Shown piece by piece: positions 17,018-24,887 of a stretch of DNA of 24,925 nt; position 1 is the stretch's first letter; each line of letters starts with the position of its first letter. The DNA is taken from positions 23,671-48,595 of the forward strand of contig WELB01000241.1 of assembly GCA_009602725.1 (NCBI GenBank). The letters run 5' to 3'. The position numbers were made by a program, and so were the translations under genes. Below the pieces are notes generated by a model. It worked only from the letters and a program-made list of their open reading frames with translations. It searched no databases and had not been told where the DNA came from. This DNA is from Spirogloea muscicola. Lineage: Eukaryota; Streptophyta; Zygnematophyceae; Spirogloeales; Spirogloeaceae.

Positions 17018-18113
17018 GCAAGACTGCGCTTGTGGACAAAGCGGCCTATGACCTTAGCCCTAGCATCTCCGACCTGCGGCTGCTTAGCAGAGGTTACTGA
17101 GTGATTCTCCTGTAGCTCTTTGGATTTTGTCCATTCTTTTTTGGCTGGCTTCTCTCTCTCTGCCAGCCCCTCTCTTCTATGGGCGAGCTCATTCCTATGA
17201 CCAGGTGGTGGAGCTCCTTCCGCCGCACGACATCCGAGGGCGCGCCCGGATCCTCTCCGCCTCCTCCCCGGGAGCGGCGGCGGGGCTATCAGCACTCCCC
17301 ATCTACGCGGCGCTGACAACTCCAGACGCGGTATGAAGGACGGCGGCCCACCGGCTCCTTAGCCTCCTCCCTCCCTGCCTCGTCGGGGTCCAACAGTGCG
17401 AGTGCGGTGCCCGCCACGATGACCCTGCAACGCTGGCGGCCCACATGCTCCGCTGCGCGCACGGGGGCGAGCGGACAGGTTCGCACGACCTCCTGCGAGA
17501 CGCCATGCAGGGTGTGTTCCTGGAGGCCGGCTACAAGGTGGTAGTGGAAAACTCGACGATTATGCCCATCCTGCAGGGCGCTGACGGACAGCTTCACACC
17601 CGCCGCGCGGACCTCGTTGCCATCCCGCCCGGAGGAGGTCCGCGTATCATCGCTGATGTGGTGACTGCAGATTGCGTTGATTCGGCCAACCCCGCGAAGT
17701 CGGCGACGCTCGTCGGGCACGTGGTCGCTTTGGCGGCTCGGAGTAAGGAGCGCAAGTACTCTGACCACCCTCCAGGCGATGCCTTCGCGGCACTAGCCAT
17801 TGACGTACACGGGGCCTTCGGCATTGGCTGGTTGGATCTCCTCCAGCGGCTTGCCCGGGAGGCCATCGAGCGGCGGCAGGGCTTGCCAGGTTTCAATACT
17901 GCCGGCTCCCTCTCGCAGGTTTTTCGGATGAGGCTGGCGGTCTCGCTGCAGCGCTCTTTGGCTCATGCGGTCCACGCGCGCGCTGGCCGTGCTATGGCTG
18001 CTGCTTCTGGGTCTCGACAGAGTGCCGCTTTTCCTGCTTCGAGTTACTCTGATCTGCTGTTGCTCACACGTGGATACTGAGCATCCATCTGCATCTCCCT
18101 CCGCACCGTCTCG
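17018..18113 (+). pseudogene. A-type LINE, RLE half, interrupted (left arm of inverted repeat)
   Basis: Plus strand: TALVDKAAYD, a 140-bp insertion, then VVELLPPHDIRGRARILSAS to a CxC...HMLRC knuckle, RRADLVAIPPGGGPRIIADV, KERKYSDHPPGDAFAALAID and YSDLLLLTRGY (stop 18078-18080), plus the first ~33 bp of UTR. There is an in-frame TGA at 17334-17336 where the sister copy has TTT. Beyond it the endonuclease core (Asp, Asp, Lys) is intact. No RT part is present. It faces a near-identical minus copy across 18113/18114. Confidence 0.85.
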
Positions 18114-19088
18114 TGAAAAAGGACTACACTACAAAGTTCAAGACGGTGCAGAGGGAGATGCAGATGGATGCTCAGTATCCACGTGTGAGCAATAGCAGAT
18201 CAGAGTAACTCGGAGCAGGAAAAGCGGCACTCTGCCGAGACCCGGACGCAGCAGCCATGGCACGGCCAGCGCGCGCGTGGACCGCATGAGCCAAAGAGCG
18301 CTGCAGCGAGACCGCCAGCCTCATCCGAAAGACCTGCGCGAGGGAGCCGGCAGCATTGAAACCTGGCGAACCCTGCCGCCGCTCAATGGCCTCCTGGGCA
18401 AGCAGCTGGAGGAGATCCAACCAGCCACTGCCAAAGGCCCCGTGTACGTCAATGGCCAGTGCCGCGAAGGCATCGCCTGGAGGGTGGTCAGAGTACTTGC
18501 GCTCCTTACTCCGAGCCGCCAGAGCGACCGCGTGCCTGACGAGCGTCGCCGACTTCGCGGGGTTGGCCGAATCAACGCAATCTGCAGTCACCACATCAGC
18601 GATGATACGCGGACCTCCTCCGGGCCGGGATAGCAACGAGGTCCGCGCGGCGGGTGTGAAGCTGTCTGTCGGCGCCCCGCAGGATGGGCATGATCATGGA
18701 GTTCTCCACTGCCACCTGGTAGCCGGCCTCCAGTAACACACCCTGCATGGCGTCTCGCAGGAGGTCGTGTGAACCTGTCCGCTCGCCCCCGTGCGCGCAG
18801 CGGAGCATGTGGGCCGCCAGCGCTGCAGGGTCGTATCATCGTGGCGGGCACCGCAATCGCACTGTTGGACCCCGATGAGGCAGGGAGGGAGGAGGCCAAG
18901 GAGCCGGTGGGCCGCCGTCCTAAATACCGCGTCTGGAATTGTCAGCGCCGCGTAGATGGGGAGTGCTGATAGCCACGCCGCCGTCCCAGGGGCGGAGGCG
19001 GAGAGGATCTGGGCGCGCCCTCGGATGTCGTGCGGCGGAAGGAGCTCCACCACCCGGTCGTAGGCCGCTTTGTCCACAAGCGCAGTGT
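17022..19088. repeat. Large imperfect inverted repeat, arms about 0.95 kb, no spacer
   Basis: The two A-type copies meet tail to tail at 18113/18114 with their UTRs cut at different points. Pairing runs outward from the ACGGTGC/GCACCGT region to the ALVDKAAYD codons on both sides, apart from the 149 bp added by the nested insertion. Confidence 0.8.
17054..17193 (+). mobile_element. 140-bp 5'-truncated LINE insertion with 9-bp TSD
   Basis: Contains only SISDLRLLSRGY codons, the stop, a shortened UTR, the hairpin and CTATGGGCGAGC. It is flanked by CCTATGACC at 17045-17053 and 17194-17202. Removing it and one repeat restores the A-type reading DKAAYD-xVVELL. Confidence 0.85.
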
Positions 19089-19160
19089 AGCGGGCCTGGG
19101 CCCGCAGGTCGGGGGTGTGCGCAAGGTGGATGAACGGAACGACCTGCTTCGACATGTCGG
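18114..19160 (-). pseudogene. A-type LINE, RLE half (right arm of inverted repeat)
   Basis: Minus strand: DMSKQVVPFIHLAHTPDLRA, TALVDKAAYDRVVELLPPHD, knuckle CDCG..., endonuclease PRIIADVVTADCVDSANPAK and C-terminus YSDLLLLTRGY (stop complement 18172-18174), with UTR cut off in CCTTTTT. Small indels break the frame near 18830 and at about 18600-18630. Very similar to 17018-18113. Confidence 0.8.
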
Positions 19161-19257
19161 GGGGAAAAGCGGCACTCTGCCGAGACCCGGAAGCAGCAGC
19201 CATAGCACGGCCAGCGCGCGCGTGAGAAAGAATCAACAAAGGACGAGAAGGGGGCCA
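19161..19257 (-). mobile_element. A-type C-terminal scrap and B-type UTR scrap
   Basis: A minus-strand piece encoding HARAGRAMAAASGSRQSAAF is fused to the 5' edge of the inverted-repeat arm. It is followed by a B-type UTR piece (GGACGAGAAGGGGGCCAGG). Confidence 0.6.
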
Positions 19258-19640
19258 GGCCGAGCGCGCAGGCCGAGCTTTGGCGGCGGCCTCCGGCTTC
19301 CTTCAGGGCGACGTCTTTCCGGCGGCTAGCTACTCAGACTTGCATCTCCTGACTAGAGGTTACTGAGCGTTCCCTGGCTGATGTCTTAGTCCTAGTCCTT
19401 CGCACTCTGGCTCCTTCAGACCTTGTCCAGCTTAGCAGGGGTTACTGAGTGATCCGTAGCTGCTTTGTTTTTTTGTGTGCTTGTTTTTCTTAGCGCTTCC
19501 CCTGGCCCCCTTCTCGTCCTTTGTTGATTCGTTTTTGGGCTGGCTTTTCCAGCCCCTACTCTCAATGGGCGAGCACTTTCTTGTCTATTTTTCTGGGTTG
19601 GCCTTTCCCAGCCACCAGTCAACCTGGCCGCGCTTTCTAT
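19258..19640 (+). pseudogene. C-type LINE 3' end, interrupted
   Basis: Plus strand: about 35 codons ending AASYSDLHLLTRGY (stop 19364-19366), C-type UTR to CCTTGTCCA. It resumes at 19580 with CTTGTCTATTTTTCTGGGTT and the CAGTCAACCTGGCCGCGC tail. A B-type fragment lies between. Confidence 0.8.
19430..19579 (+). mobile_element. 150-bp B-type insertion with short TSD
   Basis: Starts GCTTAGCAGGGGTTACTGAG, carries the B-type UTR and hairpin, and ends CAATGGGCGAGCACTTT. The flanks CTTGTCCA (19422-19429) and CTTGTCTA (19580-19587) match at 7 of 8 positions, with six contiguous (CTTGTC). Confidence 0.75.
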
Positions 19641-19734
19641 CTTTGAAGGGAGATGGACAGGCGCATGCGGTAAAAGAAGAAGAAGAAGAGAAAAACATAA
19701 TAAACAGAAGAAGAGGAAGAAATTGCTCGCTCAT
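19641..19734. repeat. Purine-rich simple sequence
   Basis: AAGAAGAAGAAGAAG-like run after a scrap resembling GGACAGGCGCATGCGGTA from the B coding end. No gene seen. Confidence 0.5.
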
Positions 19735-19985
19735 AGAGAAGAGGGGCTGGCAGAGACCAGCCCTACATGAATGGGCAAAAGCGGTAGATCTGGCCCACGA
19801 GCCAGCGTTGAAGTCAGCCTGCTCAATAAACGAGAGAACAGGGGCTGGAAAAGGCTAGCCCAAAGAAGAATGAACAAAGTGCGAGAAGGGGCCAGTAGAA
19901 GCACTAAGGATGACAAGCACAATAAGAAATTAAGCAGCTACGAAATTCTCAGTAACCCTGGTAAGTAGCCCGAAGTCAGTCACCA
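19735..19985 (-). mobile_element. E-type scrap and B-type 3' end
   Basis: The 19735-19828 part holds a hairpin and a piece matching the E element near 23640 (CCCACGAGCCAGCG, GTTGAAGTCAGCC). The 19830-19985 part is a B-type UTR and coding end reading TDFGLLTRVTE, with a damaged RGY stop near 19949. Confidence 0.6.
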
Positions 19986-20632
19986 GAAGGAGCTTCCAAC
20001 GCAGGCATGGTGGCGAGCCTGGCGGCCCTGGTCCGCCACCAGGGCTTCCCCCAGTCGCCTGCCGCTCTTCATCAGGCGGCGCTGCCCCTCGGCTACGGCG
20101 GTCTCGGCCTGCGCCCGCTCGTCCGTACCTGCAGGGCGGTAACTCGGCAGCTCGGCCCAGACAGCCGCCTCCGTGTCCCAGCGCTTCCTGGTCCACGGCC
20201 GGCGTGCGCTGGAGCAGGCGGTGGTGGAGGTAAACACGGGTGTGCTGCCATTCCAGGCGTCACTACGCTGAGCCCACCAGCAGCTGCTCGCGGCGCACCC
20301 GGATCTGGCGGGCCAGGCGGTCTCCTTTGAGCACCTCGCGCACACCGCCGACCTGCGCGTCCAAGCACGCTTTGCAGCCGCGATGGACAAGGCAGCCTTC
20401 ACCACCGACTTGCAGCAGCTCCCAGAGGCCGACCTGCGTGGGCGCGCACGACTCCACTCGGCCTCTTCCCCGGGGGCAGCGGCGTGGCTCCAGGCCCTCC
20501 CTCTCGACGACGGCCTCACCCGCCCGGACGAGGTATTCCGCAGTGCCGTTCACCGGCTCCTGGGCCTGCCGCCGCCATGTCTCAGGAATTGCGTCAATGC
20601 GAATGTGGCGAGCAAGGGGCCGAGCCTGGGAA

Positions 20633-21907
20633 TATCGTTGGTCCGGAAGAGCTAGGTCGCGGGCGCCGCCGCCGTAGCCGCCACCCCTCCTAAACCCCGG
20701 GCCGCTGCAGGCGCCATCGCCGGCGGCGCCCGCCATGGGGTCCACGGCGGCGAGCAGGCCCCCGCGCCGGCCCCCGATGCCATCACCGCTCCCGTCGCCG
20801 ACGCGCCGCCCGCCGTCGCCACACTCGCGCGTTCTCGTCGCCGCCTTCGGAGCCGGAGTTCCAAACTACCCCCGGCCAAGTTCGCTTGGGCGCAACGGTT
20901 TCTCGTCCTCTCCGCCCTCGATGCTGTCACCAGGCCATCTTTACCGGCCCCAGCGCCATCGCCTCCATGCACCGGAAGCATTGCGAGGGGTATCCCAGCT
21001 CCGCCGGCGCGACGACCTTCACCACGCGGTCAGGCCGGGCCAACCAAGCGCGAGCCTGTGAGAGCCGCAACAATCGTGCGGAGCAGATGCGGAGCCCCGC
21101 GGCTGCGGGTGGCCGTCGGGGAGGACCAGGCAGGCCAGGCCCTCCAGCCCCATCCCCTCCCACGCCTCCGCACTGGCAGTGGCTGGCCGGCCTCGACCTG
21201 GCTGCTGTCCACCGCCAGGCGGCCCTCCCGCTTGTGCGGCATGTCCCCGCTGGGTGCGCCCGCACATTCGTTGCGCGCTCCGCCCGGCGATGCAGCGGAT
21301 TGTCCGAGACCACCGGGACGAGGTGGCCTGGAAGCTCTTCCTCCTCTTCCCCCCGGATTGTGTCGATTCCGCCAACCCCGCAAAGTCGGCGACGCTCGCC
21401 GGGCACGCGGTCGCTTTGGCGGCTTGGAGTAAGGAGCGCAAGTACTCTGACCACCCTCCAGGCGATGCCTTCGCAGCCCTAGCCATTGACGTACACGGGG
21501 CCTTCGGCAGTGGCTGGTTGGATCTCCTCCAGCGGCTTGCCCGGGAGGCCATCGAGCGGCGGCCAGGTTTGCCAGGCTTCAATGCTGCCGGCTCCCTGGC
21601 GCAGGTATTTCGGATGAGGCTGGCGGTCTCGCTCCAGCGCTCTTTGGCTCATGCGGTCCACGCGCGCGCTGGCCGTGCTATGGCTGCTTCCGGGTCTCGG
21701 CAGAGTGCCGCTTTTCCTGCTCCGAGTTACTCTGATCTGCTGTTGCTCACACGTGGATACTGAGCATCCATCTGGATTTCCCTCTGCACCGTCTCGTGCT
21801 TTGCAGTGTAGTCCTTTTTCGGCTCTTATCTCTTTGGCTTCGGACATTGTCCATTCTTTTTCGGCTGGCTTTGCCAGCCCCTCTTCTCTATGGGCGAGCT
21901 CTTTCTT
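20633..21907 (+). mobile_element. Nested A-type LINE with 5' and 3' ends but RT deleted
   Basis: A 1275-bp insert with a ~100-bp 5' UTR, an ATG at 20735 in the same context as the intact element, zinc-finger remnants and the downstream HWQWLAGLDLAAVHRQAALP. It jumps at about 21355 from KLFLLFP to DCVDSANPAK, then has the A-type C-terminus (stop 21761-21763), UTR, hairpin and CTATGGGCGAGCTCTTTCTT. CTGGG occurs on both flanks. Host sequence reads EPG/GELAAH across it. Confidence 0.8.
21179..21763 (+). pseudogene. In-frame fusion of N-terminal region to RLE, no RT
   Basis: Within the nested A copy, the segment RIVRDHRDEVAWKLFLLFP runs directly in frame into DCVDSANPAKSATLAGHAVA and on to YSDLLLLTRGY. 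In the intact element these points are roughly 800 residues apart. The whole RT, the knuckle and the first endonuclease Asp are gone. The N-terminal frame shifts more than once before 21290, so I treat it as a deletion derivative, not a gene. Confidence 0.65.
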
Positions 21908-22489
21908 CTGGGGAGCTGGCTGCCCATTTTCTGTGCTGTTCCCATGGCAGGGAGCGGACAGCCGCCCACGACCGCCTCCGGGATGCGATGCATGGCATCC
22001 TCGTGGAGGCTGGCTTCTCGGTGGCAGCCGAGAACTCCGCCCGCCGTCATGCCGCTCCAGTGACGGGCCGACGGTCTCTACGCTCGTCGCGTCGACCTTG
22101 TGGCCACCCCACCAGCTGGCGAGCCACGTCATATCCTTGACGTGGTGACCACTGATCCCTACGACCGCTCACACCCAGCCCAGTGTGCCACCGAGGCTGG
22201 GTATGCGGTAGCCTGCGCCGCTCGGGCCAAGGAGCTCAAATATGCAGATCACCTGCTTGCCATCGACACGCATGGGGTGTTGGGCGCTTGGTGGCTCGAG
22301 CAGCTCACCCAGCTCTCATGTCAGCCATCGTCTGCCGCTTCCATGGGGAGCCGGTGGACTTCCATGCAGCCGGGTCGCTAGCGCAGGTGTACCGCATGCG
22401 CTTGGCCGTCTCGCTGCAGAGGTCTACGGCCCGCGCGCTGTACCTGCGAGCCGGAAGAGCCCTCGCTGCTGCCTCTGGCTCTGGCCAGG

Positions 22490-22607
22490 AAAAACTGATC
22501 GCCCACAAAGAAGAGGGCCGGCAAAGCCAGCCCAAAAAGAATGGACAATGTCCAAAGCCAAAGAAAGAGGAGCTACAAAAGGACTACACTACAAAACATA
22601 AGACGAT
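22490..22607 (-). mobile_element. 118-bp UTR-only LINE insertion with 12-bp TSD
   Basis: Minus strand: A-type UTR from GTAGTGTAGTCC through hairpin to TGTGGGCGATCAGTTTTT. It is flanked by GCTCTGGCCAGG at 22478-22489 and 22608-22619. It has no coding sequence. Removing it restores the host reading ASGSGQG. Confidence 0.9.
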
Positions 22608-22812
22608 GCTCTGGCCAGGGGACCCGCTTCCAGGAACCCAGTTTCTTTGACGTAAGGCTGCTTAGGTTACTGAGTGCTTCGTAGCTGCTTAATTACTTCT
22701 TGTGCTTGTTTATTTTCAGTGCTTCCCCTGGCCCCTTCTCGTCCTTCGTTCAATCTTTTCCGAGCTAGCTTCTTCCAGCCCTTATCCTCCATGAGCGAGC
22801 CCTTCTTCTTTT

Positions 22813-22925
22813 AGCTGCTATTTCTGGGTTTCGTCTGGGTGCCTCTTTACCAGCTCTTTACCAGCTTTTTGGGTTGGCTTTGCCAGCCCCTCTTCTCCAT
22901 GGGCGAGCTCTTCTTCTTTGCCAGC
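22813..22925 (+). mobile_element. Terminal hairpin module, plus orientation
   Basis: GGGTTGGCTTTGCCAGCCCC and CCATGGGCGAGCTCTTCTTC, preceded by a small duplication of CTCTTTACCAG. The upstream 40 bp has no clear match here. Confidence 0.65.
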
Positions 22926-23060
22926 TGTCTTAGTAAAAGGGGGCGAGGGCTGTGAACGGCCAGCCCAAAGCGCTTTCTCTCCAAACAAAAGTGGCTCTCC
23001 CAATGGGGGCAAGGGCTGTGGAAAGCCAGCCCGAAAAGAATTGACAAAAGGTTCGAAGTG
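22926..23060 (-). mobile_element. Diverged hairpin modules
   Basis: Two minus-oriented variants (GGGCGAGGGCTGTGAACGGC; GGGGCAAGGGCTGTGGAAAG) with CCAGCCC arms. They resemble the module at 24722, so they may belong to the E group. Confidence 0.55.
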
Positions 23061-23300
23061 GCCAAATGACGGAGGGGCCTAAAGCTCTATGTCAGAGCCT
23101 CTCCCCTCTTTCCCTGCAGCAAGCTACTCAGACCTGATGTTGCTCACTCGTGGGTACTGAGCTTCCCTCTGCATCGTCTACGTGTTTTGTAGTGTTTTGT
23201 AGTGTAGTCCTTTTTGGCCCCTCTTTCTTTGGCTCTAGACATTGTCCATTCCTTTTGGACTGGCTTTGCCAGCTCCTCTTCTTTATGGGCAAGCGTTTCT
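23061..23300 (+). mobile_element. A-type LINE 3' end with an E-type scrap at its left
   Basis: GGAGGGGCCTAAAGCTCTAT at about 23072 matches the E-type UTR. Then come plus-strand codons PAASYSDLMLLTRGY (stop 23158-23160), A-type UTR with an internal duplication (GTGTTTTGTA twice), and the hairpin and TATGGGCAAGCG end. Confidence 0.75.
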
Positions 23301-23480
23301 TCTATGTCAGAACGGGAGGAGGAGGGACCACTCAGTAGGCGGGCAGGCCATGCACTGGTGCTGCTTCTGGGTCTTGTCGGGGTGCCTCTCGGAGGGGCCA
23401 GCCCCTATCCTCAATGGGCGAGCACTGTCTTCTCGGAGGGGCCTAAAGCGCTATGTCAGAAAGGGAAGAGGAGGAACCAC
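23301..23480 (-). mobile_element. E-type 3' UTR, duplicated start
   Basis: GACCACTCAGTAGGCG near 23325 and AACCACTCAGTAGCGC near 23475 are two copies of the E stop region. Between them lies the UTR (CCTAAAGCGCTATGTCAGAA) with a tiny insertion at 23400-23430. Confidence 0.65.
23400..23430 (+). mobile_element. 31-bp LINE tail insertion with 13-bp TSD
   Basis: The insert is only AGCCCCTATCCTCAATGGGC plus GAGCACTGTCT, the last ~30 bases of the B-type 3' end. TCTCGGAGGGGCC occurs at 23387-23399 and 23431-23443. The uninserted form (GGAGGGGCCTAAAGC) is seen at about 23072. Confidence 0.85.
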
Positions 23481-24712
23481 TCAGTAGCGCCCAGTGAGGA
23501 ACCTCAAATCTGACAGACTAGCTGCCGGCAAACAATCCCCTTGGCGAAAGCCAGAGGCTGCAGCGAGAGCACGGCCAGCACGCAGATGCAAGGCGTGGGC
23601 CATGGAACACTGCAGGGAGACTGACAAACGCATGCGATAAACGTGGGCCCACGAGCCAGCGGCGTTGAAGTCAGCCGGCTCAACTCGCCTGCAGGACACA
23701 GCGCGCCGCGCAAGCCTGGCCAGCAGGTCGAGCCACTGGGACCCGAGAGCATCGTGCACGTTCACGGCCAGGGGTACGGACTCGTCTCCAACCGCGTGGT
23801 CAGCGTGTTTGGCCGCCTTGCTGCGAGCGGCCTTCGCCGCAGCATGGCCAGCCCGCAAGGCAGAAAGCTCCGGATTGAATCGGTCCACCACATCGGTGGT
23901 GACCACGTCTGCAATGATGCGTGCGCCTCCTCCGGCGTCGAGGCCACCAAGTCCACGCGGCGCGTGTGGTGTCTGTCGGCAATCTGAAGAATTGGCATGA
24001 CAGAAGTATTCTCCATCGCCACCGTGTAGCCGGCCTCCTGGAAGCTGCCGAAGATTTCATCCCGGAGGAGGTCGTGAACAGCTGTACGTTCACCTCCAGT
24101 GGTGCAGCGAAAGACATGTGCCGCCAGCTCCGCCGGGTCCGCCGACCGCTTCCCGCACTCAGACTGCAGCACGCCTAGCAGACGGGGCGGGGGGTGACCC
24201 AACAGGCGATGGGTTGCCATACGGAAGAGCTCATCCGGCATCCTGAGGGCATCGTACAGGGGGAGCGCGGAGAACCAGGCTGCCGCGCCAGGGGAGGCGG
24301 CCGACCGCAGCCGGCCGCGCACGTCTGTCGGAGGGAGGAGCCGCAGCGTGGCCGTGAAGGCCGCCTTGTCGACTGCCGCCATGTACCGCGCCTGCGCTTG
24401 CGAGTCGGTGGAGTGGGCAAGGTGGTCAAACGGGACCACGTTCTCTGCGAGGGCAAGGTGCTCCGCAAAGCAACTCGTGTTGAGCAGAGCGGAGCGCCAC
24501 CTGAAAAGGCAGCGAGCCGGTCGCCACCTCCGCCACAGCCTGCTGCAACGTGGGCCGCCCATCATGGAGAAAGCGCTGTGCCACCGACGTGGCGACCTGA
24601 GCCCAACTGCCGAGGTACGCTGGCCTGCAGATGCGAGCGAGCGAGCGAGGCCGCCATGGCCGACGGGCAGAGTGGCGGCCTGGTGAAAGACCATCACGTC
24701 TGGGCTGGCCAT
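23481..24712 (-). pseudogene. E-type LINE, C-terminal half (RLE region)
   Basis: Minus strand from about 24712: VGHGGLARSLA, ENVVPFDHLAHSTDSQAQAR, AAVDKAAFTATLRLLPPTDV, a knuckle region reading SECGKRS...HVFRC (first Cys replaced by Ser), GGERTAVHDLLRD and RRVDLVAS. A frameshift lies near 23910-23945, then VVTTDVVDRFNPELSA to SLSDLRFLTGRY (stop complement 23481-23483). It is truncated before the RT. The lost Cys and the frameshift argue it is dead. Same domain order as the intact element but clearly separate in sequence. Confidence 0.8.
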
Positions 24713-24886
24713 TCACTTCCAGTGGCGGGCGAGGGCTGTGGATGGGCAGCTGAAAGAATGAGTAGGCGGAGTTCGAGGTGGGCCAGAAGAAAGAAAAAGA
24801 GAGAAAGCACATCGGAAGAGCCATCTTGCGTCGCGCCGGCCGCCCGCCGGCCGCCGCCGCCGGGGCGCATGTCGCGCCTGGCCCGC

Positions 24887-24887
<1 letters not shown>
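24713..24887. other. Hairpin variant and GC-rich inverted repeats
   Basis: GGCGGGCGAGGGCTGTGGAT resembles the module at 23000. Further right, GCCGGCCGCCCGCCGGCCGC forms overlapping GC palindromes. No gene seen. Confidence 0.5.

Larger units (their letters stand above)
19986..22812 (+). pseudogene. B-type LINE, C-terminal third, split by two nested insertions
   Basis: Host pieces: 19986-20632 (MVASLAALVRHQGFPQSPAA to the knuckle start ending EPG), 21908-22489 (GELAAHFLCCSHGRERTAAH to ALAAASGSGQ) and 22608-22812 (ORF end and full B-type UTR). They join in order onto the intact element's residues from about 868. There are several frameshifts (about 20150, 20600, 22060, 22240), and the RGY codons are damaged before the stop-like TGA at 22671-22673. 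The UTR ends with a diverged hairpin and CATGAGCGAGCCC. Confidence 0.8.

Noticed and set aside
17022-19088. Twin-priming inversion as the source of the inverted repeat
   Set aside because: Both arms contain the same 3' coding region and neither keeps the terminal hairpin at the centre, so two copies or an inverted duplication fit better.
7085-24760. The hairpin modules as a SINE or MITE family
   Set aside because: Their 5' borders vary from copy to copy while the 3' border is constant, and many continue into LINE ORF ends. I saw no clear Pol III boxes and no terminal inverted repeats.
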